Positions 1 through 12,152 of a stretch of DNA of 64,000 nt are shown here, piece by piece. The DNA lies in assembly GCA_949358305.1 (NCBI GenBank), contig OX442317.1:16858516-16922515 (forward strand), in the 5' to 3' direction. The stretch's first letter is position 1, and each line of letters starts with the position of its first letter. Position numbers and translations under genes: made by a program. The stretch is from Strigamia acuminata (lineage: Eukaryota > Arthropoda > Chilopoda > Geophilomorpha > Linotaeniidae). The notes beneath the pieces are model-generated. The model was not told the DNA's origin, searched no databases, and saw only the letters and a list, made by a program, of their open reading frames with translations.

Positions 1-275
1 CGGATACCGCGCCGCTCGGCGGGTACTGGCGCCGCTCGACCGAGCGGCGGGCCCGAGTTCCGCGTCCGATCTGAAAGCATTCGCGAAGCCCGTCGAACGT
101 GTTCGGGAAGACTCCCGTCCACAACGACGACGCGAGACCCTCGGAAGATGAAAATAAAATACGATACGGCCGATTTTCTATAAAATTTTTATCCCGATAA
201 GTCACGACGAAGATAATCCAATTAACCGTTAAAGCACGGGTCGCGGAGTCGATTCCACGACCGGGGAATCAAATT
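1..275 (-). repeat. Dispersed repeat, copy 1 (partial)
   Basis: The reverse complement resembles 26035-26300 and, more weakly, 25425-25650. Shared blocks include the sequence around AACCGTTAATTAGATTATC, a stretch ending in TTTCGTATTTTATTTTC, and the GC-rich segment GCCGCTCGGTCGAGCGGC. The copy is cut by the window edge. It is dispersed, at least three copies in this window, and no protein is evident. Confidence 0.6.
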
Positions 276-634
276 TCGACTGTCTGTCTTCCCCCGTTAC
301 CCGTTTTTTAATTCCGAGCGATGTCCGGCGCGCGCCCGTTCGCTCCCTCCCTCTACCCGGAATAGACAGACGTGAGAACGGAGCAAAATCTCTGACCTCG
401 GCCCGTCCCGCCGCTAGTTTATTTATTTTCGACTTATTTATTTATTTATTTATTTATTTATCTATTTATTATTTTGTTTGTTTATTTAATTATTCTATTT
501 CATTTTATTTTTTTAATGAATTATTATTATTATTGTTGTTTAGCTAGAAGTATGCTACGTCGCGTGTCATTATCGCCATTGTTATCACCGGGCGTCGCGT
601 CGGTTCATTCGCCAAAATCAGACAGACAGACACA
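276..634. other. Non-coding stretch with ATTT microsatellite
   Basis: No gene is recognised. There is an (ATTT)n tract at about 424-476 and T-rich sequence up to about 540. If the gene at 635 is real, the last part is probably its promoter and 5' UTR. Confidence 0.5.
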
Positions 635-1867
635 ATGGACGCGACACGCGCTTCGCACACGGAGGTAAATTATTAAACCATTACTTGTAAAATGTTATTT
701 TGTCAATTGGCCGCGTTCGCGTTTTGCGTGCGCAGAATGCACGAACTCACCGAGTTACTCGCGTAAACGTTAGCGTCGCCGTTGTTCTCGTCGCTAGACG
801 AAACGACCAATTTGACGAATGGACGAACGAGTTTAACGAATTTGATAAAACTTAACGAGTGGACGAGATTAACGAATGAATGAATAAATAAAAAAAAATA
901 AAGAAATAAATAGGCGTTTGTTTCGGGGCAATTCGTATAGTGCAACGAGTCGTGCGGTGAAACTATAGCGCCCCCCTCTCGCTCGTCCTTCGGTCTCTTT
1001 TCCTCACCTCCACCCCTTCTTCTTTCGGTTTTACCGCGCTCGCGCTTCGATTTAATTCAATTTAATTTAATTTATTCCTTCTCTACAGATGCCGATCGAA
1101 AACGAGAGCGAGAGTGGGAGCGAGAACGAGGCGCTGACGCAGCTGCAGCCGCCGCAGTCGCAGCTACCGTCGCAACCACCGTCACCGGGGACGTCGGAGA
1201 CGCCGACGCAGCCACAGTCGCCGGAGACGCAGCGAACGGTAAAGCGTCCCGGGGAAGCGGGCGATCCGGCGCCAACCAAAAAGGTATCCCGTCAAGATTG
1301 TCGTCGTTCATTCGTCTATTCATTCGCCTATTCCCCCTCCATTTTCCAGCCGCGTCAAGACGGAGAATCGTCGCCAGCGCGCGTCGTCGCCTCGTCGTCG
1401 AGCGACGCCGTCCCATCTACGTCGTCCGCCGCTCCCTTGTCGGGCGGGCTGGAGGCTCCGGCAAAGACAGTGGCGGAGGAGGGAGAGGGCGAAGAAGGAG
1501 GAGAGGGAGGAGAAGGAGAAGAAGAGGAAGAAGAAGAAGATGAAGAGGAAGAGGAGGAAGAGAGCGACGACCGAGACGTCGCCGATGGAGTCGAGTTGCT
1601 CCCGGCTGGAGGCCCCGTGTTCTCGCGTTTGGCGTTGGACGCGCACCGCGCTATAGTTAGAATGCTGATGCGCATGGTGAGTGAGTCAGTCGGTGGAAAA
1701 CGTTCACCGTGCATGTACGCACCTTTTTTTCCCCGTATTTCGACAAACATTCGTTTTTTTTTTTTTTTTTTTTTTTTTAGCCGCCACCCAACACTGGTGG
1801 CTCCTCCGACGCACCGGCGGTTACCCGCGAGTCGAAGAAACGGGACAGTGAGCGAATTCTCCACTAA
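635..1867 (+). CDS. Spliced gene for an acidic, low-complexity protein of unknown function
   Basis: Inferred exons are 635-664, 1089-1283, 1350-1676 and 1781-1867, giving about 212 residues. The first ATG lies in CACAATGG. Exon 1 ends GAG|GTAAAT and exon 2 follows CTCTACAG. Later junctions are AAG|GTATCC to TTTTCCAG, and ATG|GTGAGTGAG to a run of about 24 T followed by AG. All introns are phase 0. The product has a Q/P/S-rich N-terminal third, then a Glu/Asp run at about 1470-1570, then a short segment with the pattern GG-x3-S-x-A-x-D at the end of exon 3 of 4. No domain is recognised. The 66-nt second intron has no stop and keeps frame, so it could be retained. An alternative last splice, donor GTGAGC near 1849 to acceptor near 1907, would shorten the C-terminus. 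A minus-strand gene at 10894-12301 may be a paralogue. The gene structure is an inference and there is no transcript evidence. Confidence 0.5.
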
Positions 1868-2439
1868 GCGCCTCTTCGAATACTCATCTTTTCTTCTCTC
1901 ATTTCAGAATAGATGGATAGGCAGATAAAGGCGACATCGAGGATCGAAACGGCCAATATTTCATTTTATTTCATTTCATTTCATCTTTATTTTATTTTAT
2001 TTTATTTTATTTTATTTTATTTTTTTATGTATTCGATTTGTTTATTAATTTGTTTGTTTGTTTTCATTTGTTTTCATCGATTCGTTTAAAATGCTAGACG
2101 AATAAAAAATAAATAAATAGATAAACGAACTCGGTCGTTGTTGCGTGGCTTCTTTAAGCGAGCTCGGGGTTGCCTCGCACGCACGAGGGGCGCACCGGTA
2201 GTTACTTCCGTGGTGTTGCGCCGTGCACACCGTGCGCCGACGGTAGTTTGCGCGCATTGTCTGTCGCGCGACCCACTCGGTCTATCGGTACGGAGGCATC
2301 GTCGTGGTTCGTATTTTGGAGCGGCCGTGTCTGGCCTCGAGAGGGAGAGGAGGGGGAGGAGGAGGAGGGAGGGGAGACGGTGACAAATATTTATTTTGAA
2401 ACAAATTACCGGGACTACCGGCGCTCGTTGGCGCCCGTT
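1868..2439. other. AT-rich then GC-rich non-coding stretch
   Basis: Tandem ATTTT/ATTTC pentamers cover about 1950-2030, followed by T-rich sequence. From about 2150 to 2390 the sequence is GC-rich and ends in a purine run (GGGAGGAGGAGGAGG). Open frames here look incidental. No gene is recognised. Confidence 0.5.
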
Positions 2440-5400
2440 GTCCCGTGCGGGCCGTTAACGGGCCGCCGACGATCCCGCAACGGCCCCGTAACGGCCCGTA
2501 CGGGCCGTTAACGGGCCGCACGAGGTTGGCGAGGCCGCCGCACGGGCCGCCGACGGTCCCGTAACGACCCCGTTAACGGCCCGTGCGAGCCGTTAACGGG
2601 CCGCCGACGGTCCCGTCACGATCCCGTAACGGCCCGTACAAGCCGTTAACGGGCCGCCGACGGTCCCGTCACGATCCCGTCACGGCTCGTGCGGGCCGTT
2701 AACGGGCCGCCGACGGTCCCGTCACGATCCCGTCACGGCCCGTGCGGGCCGTTAACGGGCTGCCGACGGTCCCGTCACGATCCCGTCACGGCTCGTGCGG
2801 GCCGTTAACGGGCCGCCGACGGTCCCGTCACGATCCCGTCACGGCCCGTGCGGGCCGTTAACGGGCTGCCGACGGTCCCGTCACGATCCCGTCAACGGCC
2901 CGCATGGAGTCGTACGGGCCGTTAACGGGCTGCCGACGGTCCCGTCACGATCCCGTCACGGCTCGTGCGGGCCGTTAACGGGCCGCCGACAGTCCCGTCA
3001 CGATCCCGTCACGGCCTGTGCGGGCCGTTAACGGGCCGTTAACGGGCCGTTAACGGCCCGTTAACGGCGTAAAACCAAAAACAGGATTCGAGATTAATGT
3101 CTATGAATGTTGTACGCGTTTTCACGTACGTGTTGTCGGTTGTTGATTTTTTCGATTTACGCCGTAACGGCCCGTTAACGGCCCGTTAACGGCCCGTCAA
3201 CGGCCCGTCAACGGCCCGCAACGGCCCGCACGGGCCGTTAACGGGCCGTCGACGATCCCGTCACGATCCCGCAACGGCCCGCACGGGCCGTTAACGGGCC
3301 GCTGACGGTCCCGTCACGATCCCGTCACGGCCTTCGTTCCCGGACTTCGGCTCGCCGACGGCCCGTACGACCTCACGCGGGCCGTTAACGGGCCGTTAAC
3401 GGCCCGTTAACGGCCCGTTAACGGCGTAAAACCAAAAACAGGATTCGAGATTAATGTCTATGAATGTTGTACGCGTTTTCATGTACGTGTTGTCGGTTGT
3501 TGATTTTTTCGATTCACGCCGTAACGGCCCGTTAACGGCCCGTTAACGGCCCGTCAACGGCCCGTCAACGGCCCGCAACGGCCCGCACGGGCCGTTAACG
3601 GGCCGTCGACGATCCCGTCACGATCCCGCAACGGCCCGCACGGGCCGTTAACGGGCCGCTGACGGTCCCGTCACGATCCCGCAACGGCCCGCACGGGCCG
3701 TTAACGGGCCGTCGACGATCCCGTCACGATCCCGCAACGGCCCGCACGGGCCGTTAACGGGCCGCTGACGGTCCCGTCACGATCCCGCAACGGCCCGCAC
3801 GGGCCGTTAACGGGCCGTCGACGGTCCCGTCACGATCCCGCAACGGCCCGCACGGGCCGTTAACGGCCCGTTAACGGCCCGTTAACGGCCCGTTAACGGG
3901 GCAAAACCGAAAACAGGATTCGAGATTAATGTCTATGAATGTTGTACGCGTTTTCACGTACGTGTTGTCGGTTGTTGATTTTTTCGATTCACGCCGTAAC
4001 GGCCCGTTAACGGCCCGTTAACGGCCCGTCAACGGCCCGTCAACGGCCCGCAACGGCCCGCACGGGCCGTTAACGGGCCGTCGACGATCCCGTCACGATC
4101 CCGCAACGGCCCGCACGGGCCGTTAACGGGCCGCTGACGGTCCCGTCACGATCCCGTCACGGCCTTCGTTCCCGGACTTCGGCTCGCCGACGGCCCGTAC
4201 GACCTCACGCGGGCCGTTAACGGGCCGTTAACGGCCCGTTAACGGCCCGTTAACGGCGTAAAACCAAAAACAGGATTCGAGATTAATGTCTATGAATGTT
4301 GTACGCGTTTTCATGTACGTGTTGTCGGTTGTTGATTTTTTCGATTCACGCCGTAACGGCCCGTTAACGGCCCGTTAACGGCCCGTCAACGGCCCGTCAA
4401 CGGCCCGCAACGGCCCGCACGGGCCGTTAACGGGCCGTCGACGATCCCGTCACGATCCCGCAACGGCCCGCACGGGCCGTTAACGGGCCGCTGACGGTCC
4501 CGTCACGATCCCGCAACGGCCCGCACGGGCCGTTAACGGGCCGCTGACGGTCCCGTCACGATCCCGCAACGGCCCGCACGGGCCGTTAACGGGCCGTCGA
4601 CGGTCCCGTCACGATCCCGCAACGGCCCGCACGGGCCGTTAACGGCCCGTTAACGGCCCGTTAACGGCCCGTTAACGGGGCAAAACCGAAAACAGGATTC
4701 GAGATTAATGTCTATGAATGTTGTACGCGTTTTCACGTACGTGTTGTCGGTTGTTGATTTTTTCGATTTACGCCGTAACGGCCCGTTAACGGCCCGTTAA
4801 CGGCCCGTCAACGGCCCGTCAACGGCCCGCAACGGCCCGCACGGGCCGTTAACGGGCCGTCGACGATCCCGTCACGATCCCGCAACGGCCCGCACGGGCC
4901 GTTAACGGGCCGCTGACGGTCCCGTCACGATCCCGTCACGGCCTTCGTTCCCGGACTTCGGCTCGCCGACGGCCCGTACGACCTCACGCGGGCCGTTAAC
5001 GGGCCGTTAACGGCCCGTTAACGGCCCGTTAACGGCGTAAAACCAAAAACAGGATTCGAGATTAATGTCTATGAATGTTGTACGCGTTTTCATGTACGTG
5101 TTGTCGGTTGTTGATTTTTTCGATTCACGCCGTAACGGCCCGTTAACGGCCCGTTAACGGCCCGTCAACGGCCCGTCAACGGCCCGCAACGGCCCGCACG
5201 GGCCGTTAACGGGCCGTCGACGATCCCGTCACGATCCCGCAACGGCCCGCACGGGCCGTTAACGGGCCGCTGACGGTCCCGTCACGATCCCGCAACGGCC
5301 CGCACGGGCCGTTAACGGGCCGTCGACGATCCCGTCACGATCCCGCAACGGCCCGCACGGGCCGTTAACGGGCCGCTGACGGTCCCGTCACGATCCCGCA

Positions 5401-6720
5401 ACGGCCCGCACGGGCCGTTAACGGGCCGTCGACGGTCCCGTCACGATCCCGCAACGGCCCGCACGGGCCGTTAACGGCCCGTTAACGGCCCGTTAACGGC
5501 CCGTTAACGGGGCAAAACCGAAAACAGGATTCGAGATTAATGTCTATGAATGTTGTACGCGTTTTCACGTACGTGTTGTCGGTTGTTGATTTTTTCGATT
5601 CACGCCGTAACGGCCCGTTAACGGCCCGTTAACGGCCCGTCAACGGCCCGTCAACGGCCCGCAACGGCCCGCACGGGCCGTTAACGGGCCGTCGACGATC
5701 CCGTCACGATCCCGCAACGGCCCGCACGGGCCGTTAACGGGCCGCTGACGGTCCCGTCACGATCCCGTCACGGCCTTCGTTCCCGGACTTCGGCTCGCCG
5801 ACGGCCCGTACGACCTCACGCGGGCCGTTAACGGGCCGTTAACGGCCCGTTAACGGCCCGTTAACGGCGTAAAACCAAAAACAGGATTCGAGATTAATGT
5901 CTATGAATGTTGTACGCGTTTTCATGTACGTGTTGTCGGTTGTTGATTTTTTCGATTCACGCCGTAACGGCCCGTTAACGGCCCGTTAACGGCCCGTCAA
6001 CGGCCCGTCAACGGCCCGCAACGGCCCGCACGGGCCGTTAACGGGCCGTCGACGATCCCGTCACGATCCCGCAACGGCCCGCACGGGCCGTTAACGGGCC
6101 GCTGACGGTCCCGTCACGATCCCGCAACGGCCCGCACGGGCCGTTAACGGGCCGTCGACGATCCCGTCACGATCCCGCAACGGCCCGCACGGGCCGTTAA
6201 CGGGCCGCTGACGGTCCCGTCACGGTCCCGTCACGGCGCGTGCGGGCCGTTAACGGGCCGCCGACAGTCCCGTCACGATCCCGTCACGGCCTTCGTTCCC
6301 GGACTTCGGCTCGCCGACGGCCCGTACGACCTCACGCGGGCCGTTAACGGGCCGTTAACGGGCCGTTAACGGCCCGTTAACGGCCCGTTAACGGCGTAAA
6401 ACCAAAAACAGGATTCGAGATTAATGTCTATGAATGTTGTACGCGTTTTCACGTACGTGTTGTCGGTTGTTGATTTTTTCGATTTACGCCGTTAACGGCC
6501 CGTTAACGGCCCGTTAACGGCCCGTCAACGGCCCGCATGGAGTCGTACGGGCCGTTAACGGGCCGCCGACGGTCCCGTCACGGTCCCGTCACGGCGCGTG
6601 CGGGCCGTTAACGGGCCGCCAACGGTCCCGTCACGATCCCGTCACGGCCCGTGCGGGCCGTTAACGGGCCGCCGACGGTCCCGTCACGATCCCGTAACGG
6701 CCCGTTACGGCCAAGGGCCG
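2440..6720. repeat. GC-rich palindromic satellite with higher-order repeat structure
   Basis: The array is built from CCGTTAACGG and GGGCCGTTAACGGGCC palindromes alternating with CCGTCACGATCCCG-type blocks. A spacer of about 100 bp (AAAACAGGATTCGAGATTAA ... CGGTTGTTGATTTTTTCGAT) recurs nine times, starting near 3067, 3427, 3903, 4257, 4681, 5037, 5515, 5871 and 6397. Spacer intervals alternate short (about 355) and long (about 425-525). A second marker block containing CGTTCCCGGACTTCGGCTCG recurs near 3331, 4162, 4940, 5775 and 6291. Together they give a higher-order unit of about 780-835 bp. Spacers alternate between a GTAAAACCAAAAACAGG type and a GCAAAACCGAAAACAGG type, which supports a dimeric unit. 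Open frames in the array are artefacts of its codon periodicity. Function is unknown; a centromeric, subtelomeric or heterochromatic satellite is possible. Confidence 0.9.
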
Positions 6721-7599
6721 TAACGGGATAACTGAGAGAGTCGGGTGCGAGACCACGTGACCCGGAGTGTGGTTTTTGGGGGCGAGGGCCGTCCTCCGAC
6801 CGCGCCGTGACGCGCCCCGGGTCGGATCAAGAGGCGACCCGGTCGGAAACCGAACCTCGGGGTTCCTCGGGGCGTGGTTTTTTGGGGACGGGGGGAGGGG
6901 GGGATTGGGTCGCGTGCTCCGACCGCGCCGCAACGCGCCGTGGGTCGGTCACCAACCTTTGTCAATATTTTATAAATTTCCACGGAATTTCAACAATGTT
7001 TTACATAAGTCCGTCAAATCGGGCAGAAATATCCCGTACAATGTCGCTGCAATTCTGTGGAAATTTATCAGATATTGACAAAATTCGGTGACGGGCGGAA
7101 GGGCGATTCCCGGGCGGAAGAGAGAGAGAGAGAGAGAAAGGGGGGACGGCCGGCGCCTACGACGACGGGGCGCGGAGGGCGAGTGCACTGTTCACGCATG
7201 TGGGCGCGTGTGGACGCTCGATTTACTGGCGCGTTGGACAAGTCAAAAAAAATTTCCCAATGTCTGACAAAAATTCCATCGAATCACGGCAATATTTGAC
7301 AACACTTGCACAGATTTTTAGCAACATTCACCGGCGAGGTCGTTGATGAACTCGCTTTACCCCGATGAATCTCGCGCGACAACAACCCTGCGAAAATACC
7401 AAATCTCGTACGAATAATAAACACGGCGCAAACCGCACAAAAATCCACGACATAAAATCGAATGTCGTCTATCGGCACTCTCAGCATTCCCCCGGACATT
7501 TTCCGGAAGAGTTTGGTCCGGCCGGAATCCGAGGAATAGTCACTCCCAAAGTGCGGATTTTGCGGGTGCACTCGCTTCCGAAGGTTAAAACTAGGGTAT
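6721..7599. other. Decayed fragments of the foldback-element arm
   Basis: Two diverged copies of a block with CTCCGACCGCGCCG lie at about 6795 and 6918. From 6960 to 7085 and 7255 to 7340 there are minisatellite-like copies of the TTTGACAAATTTCC...GATTTTTG motif. At 7200-7250 the sequence CGATTTACTGGCGCGTTGGA matches the foldback arm at 49266 and following. At 7485-7590 the block ATTTTCCGGAAGAGTTTGGT matches the foldback end at 24780 and, inverted, 54060. This looks like an old, broken foldback copy into which el1 inserted or was joined. No gene is recognised. Confidence 0.6.
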
Positions 7600-9029
7600 G
7601 TTAGTATCGAATTTACAACTTCATCGCCTTTTATAAGCGGACTAGAAGACACTGTCGCAGCCTGTTGCGCAGGTAATGCGGCAGTGTTCACAGGGGAAAT
7701 ACGACAATTGACCTTATACATCCGATCACTCGTGCGTTCCGCAGTGATGGAAGGGTCATCAATTTTGTCGTTATAAATAACCATTTTGCCATTTTTAATC
7801 ATGGTCGTTGCCCCAGCTTCATCCGTGCGACCCAACGAAATCAAATTCTTCCTAAAGTTGGGTGCATAAAATACATTATGCAATGTAATTGCACGGGTGC
7901 GGGTTCCATAAATCGATGTCAACGTCACATTTCCTATTCCTTCGATTCTCGACTTTCCTTCTCCCTGTTGCACGTGGCCAGTTAATGGCTTGAAGTCGGA
8001 GAACCAGTCTTTGTTGAAGGAGAAATGGTCCGTCGCCCCTGTGTCGACGTACCATTGCGAATCATAATTCGCGTGAGACACGTGGGAAGCCGGCACAGGG
8101 GGTTGTTGTTGAAGCCAAATCGCCGCGGAGTAATAAGAGACTGGAGAGTCACTGAATATGTCAGCCTGTGTGACAGTGGCCTTTTGCTGGCCTCTTCCAC
8201 GTCCCTTGCCCCGTGGATTGCCTCTAAATTGTCCAGTTTGGTTTCCTTTTGCTTGGAATTGCTGTTTCGGTGGAGTAGGGCATTCACGGGCGAAGTGGCC
8301 CGTCCCACCGCAAGTAAAACAGATGCGTGGGCCGCCGGGTGCATTTCCACCACGTCCGCGTTGTCTTCCGCCTTGGTTAAAGAAGGCACCAGTGTTCTCC
8401 AATGGCGCCTTGGAAGGCACGCCAAACTCGTCGGTTGTTACATGTAGGCGGTTGTATTCGCCTACCAGGCGTTCCTTGACCACTGCTGCCGTAAACTCTG
8501 TGTCACCCCAGTGATAAACCGTCTGCTTGACCGGTTCGTATTGGGGTGGCAGCAGGTCAAGATATTGAAAGGCGTGAAACTCATCAGAAATTTGAATCTT
8601 GACATCTGCAAGCTGTACTACTTTCCGATCAACACGTGCGGTGAAAACAAACATCTCTTCGTTTTCATGCAACCGCATGTCTAAAAATTCCCTGCGAAGA
8701 CGGGCTTTGCGTGCCCGGGTCGTGGGCTGGTAGGCAGCTTTCAGTGCCTCTCACACTTCTTTAGCAGTGGCCTGGGCAACCGCCACGACCTGTTGGGCCT
8801 CGCCGCAAGCCAAACAAATGGTGGAGCGGGCCCTTTCTTCGCCTTTCTCAAAATCCCTTGTCTCTCGAAACGGTGATCCGGCCGGCGGCTCTTTTGTCTT
8901 GCCGGTCACGTGGCCCCAAACACCGTACGATTGGAGGAGGAGCTGTACCTGTACGCTCCAGGTCGGATAGTTGGTTCCGTCCAACTTTTTCACGTCCTTG
9001 TAATCATCATGGCGGTCGTAGGACGCCAT
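7600..9029 (-). pseudogene. el1 gag-protease fragment with one internal stop
   Basis: The start is the ATG at 9029 (MASYDRHDDYKDVKKLDG), aligned with the starts of the other gags; the upstream open frame begins only with a GTG. One in-frame TGA at 8751-8753 replaces the Trp found at this place in the relatives (KEAW), and the frame then continues unchanged. Visible parts: Gag core, a CX2CX4HX4C zinc knuckle (C-F-T-C-G-G-T-G-H-F-A-R-E-C), and the aspartic protease active site D-T-G-A-T-D-H. Homology to the other elements fades after the protease, near 7610. The protein would be a nucleocapsid plus protease but lacks the rest of pol. Confidence 0.8.
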
Positions 9030-9179
9030 TTCGGGAAATTTGCGACGAAATTTAGTGAAGAACCGAAGCACAAGTCACACAAACCACGTAAATTCGTCGC
9101 ACGGATGCAGAATTCCCCCAAAAGTGAAGGCGAATAATGCACACTACCCGGGGAATCTCAATAAGTGAGATTGAAAAAC

Positions 9180-9310
9180 CTTGACTAGCAATCCCCCAAC
9201 TCTTCCGTTCGCGCCTCCTGGGGCCCGCGGGATGGTTGGGTGGCCGTGGATAAGCCTAGCCAAGAATACAGTGCTACGTGCCCGACTGGACGTAGGGTAG
9301 CACCGATTCT
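9180..9310 (-). promoter_or_regulatory. el1 leader: two adjacent conserved RNA hairpins
   Basis: Written on the plus strand, stem 1 pairs CTTGACTAG (9180-9188) with CTAGCCAAG (9256-9264) with one mismatch, and inside it CCCAAC (9195-9200) with GTTGGG (9235-9240). Stem 2 pairs AGAAT (9263-9267) with ATTCT (9306-9310), and inside it TGCTAC (9272-9277) with GTAGCA (9297-9302). The same positions are paired by different bases in el2-el5. The site is 150-280 nt upstream of the gag ATG. Confidence 0.65.
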
Positions 9311-10129
9311 AACAGGGGACCACAACAAAACCTTAAAACTATACAAAGTTTCACGACAAAATGATAAATACACTGTTTGATGTGAAGCTGATAAAGATGC
9401 GGCGAATTGCGGGTCCAAAGCGTCGCAATAACGTCCTTCAAGGACGAAACGTTGCTCCCACGTCGTCGTACGCACGGAAAATGGGCTGTCGTGCCGTCCG
9501 CGTGCACACTTCCGTGCGATCGCGGGAAAATCAACGTCGCGCTCGTCCGCGCCTTCGTGAGACGGACTCCGGGGTTCGAAACACGGAAAATAACGCCTGC
9601 ACACACGCTTAACGTGTGCAGGACTTCTCGGTGACCGCAGACTTCTCTGCGTGTTGCAAAAATCGTCGGTTGCGACGATTGATCCAAAAAGAAAATGGCC
9701 GCCGTCGCGAAAATCTTCGATGACGACGTCCAAACGTGCTTATTTCGCACGGAAATCGATAATAAATGTTCCTACCGTCGAAAAAGATCCTGTTGTGGGT
9801 GTAATTGACCACACAACACTGCTGAAAAATCCCACGAAGCGCTGGCACTTGCAGCCACTCGTAGAATACACAAAACACAAATTTCGACCGTCGTTTATTT
9901 CCACGACGTCGAAACGACGAAAAATACCGATTTTCGTAACGAAAACGTATCCAAATGTTCCGCTGATGGCGAGGAATCCTCCGCACACGTTGTGGCGACG
10001 ATTCCACGTAGAAATCCGCACCGAAAACTCGTTTTTACGACGAGCTGGGCGGGCGCACACTCGGCGACTTCTCGTAGTCGCAAAATGGCCGTTTCTTCTT
10101 CAAAAACGTCGTTGCCAGATCGTTTTTAC

Positions 10130-10141
10130 CCTCTGCTACCA
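10130..10141 (-). promoter_or_regulatory. el1 primer-binding site (initiator Met tRNA)
   Basis: The plus strand reads CCTCTGCTACCA, the 3' end of a metazoan-type initiator tRNA including CCA. The sense strand is therefore complementary to the primer. It lies three nt from the inferred LTR edge. Confidence 0.7.
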
Positions 10142-10144
10142 CTT

Positions 10145-10684
10145 TGAAGAGTTGCAATGGCCTGTGCGCTGTCGAAATAACTCGGAAACATCATTTTGGC
10201 TGGGCGGATAAATCGGACACGCGTCCGCCATCTTTTATTACAAAAGTAAGTGTGTTACATAAAAACCCGGTTCGAGGCTAATCGCCCTCGATCTCAAACA
10301 CAATGAAATCATAGAACAAATCATTGTTTCAATACACTGACTTGTTCTTTACAGAAAGACAAAACTAATGGATAAAACAAACAGAACAACATAAACAATA
10401 AGTGCTCATTTGAGCAGATGACAGGTTGTGTGTGTTGTCACGTAATAGGAGTCGGTTGCGGTACAAAACCAGCATTGGGATTAAAAAACAGAATCAACCG
10501 ACTGCAATACGGGACATCAACATGGCAACACACTGATTGCATTTATCCACAATATGCAATCCGATAATCTACGCGGATGCGAGGACAAACAGGAAAACGT
10601 CAACCTAACACACCAGACAACAGGTGATACACGAAATCAACGACAGGTGTCCCAAACTTTTCACACAATCATGATTGTTCCACA
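10145..10684 (-). repeat. el1 5' LTR (edges inferred)
   Basis: The inner edge follows from the PBS. The outer edge is set at TTCCACA, so the sense LTR starts TGTGG followed by the 14-bp palindrome ACAATCATGATTGT, mirroring the palindrome at the LTR start of el2, el4 and el5. The length, 540 bp, falls in the 487-577 bp range of the other LTRs. It contains CCGCCATCTTTT, a YY1-like motif. No second LTR exists to confirm the edges. Confidence 0.4.
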
Positions 10685-10893
10685 AAGCCGAACCGAACAC
10701 GACAAATAATTTAACAAACAAACAGTAATAACAACGATGTTAAACCACTTGTTTGATGATGAAATTGTACGACAACTACTATTTATTTATTTAATTAAAA
10801 CATAACAACACACGAAAGAAGAAATAAAGAAAAAGAAAAAAATAAAATAAAATAAAATAAAATAAAATAAAATAAAAAATTCGAATGATCTGT
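10685..10893. other. AT-rich spacer with AAATA pentamer repeat
   Basis: (AAAAT)n covers about 10837-10878. It probably includes the 3' UTR of the minus-strand gene whose stop is at 10894. Confidence 0.5.
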
Positions 10894-11823
10894 CTAGTCG
10901 ACATTGTCATCGTCATCATCTTCACCATCGTCACTATCACCATCGTCACTATCACCATCGTCACTATCACCATCGTCACTATCACCATCGTCACTATCAC
11001 CATCGTCACTATCAACATCGTCACCGTCGTCGTCATCATCAATTACCCTCTGAAAAGAAAGAAAAAATAAGAGAAACAATCAAAAAAGGTGGATGCGCAT
11101 CCACCTTTTGTTTCAATACACCCATGTTTACCGGTTGGCAGACCCGTTGCTGAAACTTGTACAGCGATTCGACAGACTTGATCGAAGTCAACGCCATCAA
11201 ATCGACACACTGAAAATTATCAAACAAAAATGAATGTACATGAAAGGTCGAAAAGTGGTCGCGCGCGTCATCGTGCGTTTTATTCTTACCTTGCCAGACA
11301 ATTTCTTTAACACGGATTCGACCGTGTCCGCCGCAATAGACGATAAAAGAATGCCACCATCGCGCGTTTTCTCGGCGACCGGTTCGACATCATCCCGCTC
11401 CCGCTGCTCCCGTTCCCCTGATCTCGCCTCCGCCACCTCCACTTCACCCATAGCCACTTCAACTTCCGCTTCCACTCCATCCACGTCCACCTCTCTATCC
11501 TCCTCGGTTATCTCCACCTCCACTTCCATATCATACACATCTGTATCGACCCAGTCCAGGTCGCTTTCCATCTGCTTCAACTTCTTCTCCATTGATCTCA
11601 ACCGACCTATCATCTCCTTCCTGCCACGCCACCTCCAACCCATGTACTCTTCGATCCTCTCAATTCGTTTGGTTGTCCCCGTGAATCTCTTTGCTAGAGT
11701 CCACGCGATCTGCCTGGCTTTTTTCACCGCCCCCGCCACCGTCTTTTTCTCGCGCTGCGGCGGTGGCAGCAGTGGCGACGCCTCTCCTCGACACGACTTG
11801 AAAGAGAGAAAAAAGACAAACGG

Positions 11824-11861
<38 letters not shown>

Positions 11862-12107
11862 GGATGAACAAATAAATAGATTGATGACAAATAAAGCAAA
11901 CGAACGAATCAGTACCTCGTTAACTTGCGCCGGGTCTTCCATCTCCCCATCACCCACTAAACAAGCGCGTTTAGATGGAATAGGATCCATTTTTGACGGC
12001 GTGTCGGTCAATGGCACAGCGGACGACAAATTCGATGTAGTCGTCGTTTCCTCTTCCCCATCCCCTCCAATCTCTCTGTTTTTCTCCGTAGCAACCTGTA
12101 AAAAAAG

Positions 12108-12152
<45 letters not shown>

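Larger units (their letters stand above)
7600..10684 (-). mobile_element. Copia-type LTR retrotransposon el1, truncated (3' part missing)
   Basis: In the sense (minus) direction the element reads 5' LTR (about 10684-10145), PBS, leader, gag and protease, then stops near 7600 where foldback-like sequence begins. Integrase, RT, RNase H and the 3' LTR are absent. The leader carries the same two paired stems as the other elements (9180-9310), so it belongs to the same broad lineage, but its gag is the most diverged of the five and its protease keeps D-T-G. It is older than el2-el5, judging by the truncation and an internal stop. Confidence 0.75.

Noticed and set aside
2440-6720. CRISPR-like look of regularly spaced repeats
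   Set aside because: The spacers are themselves repeats, unit lengths vary, and the genome is eukaryotic.
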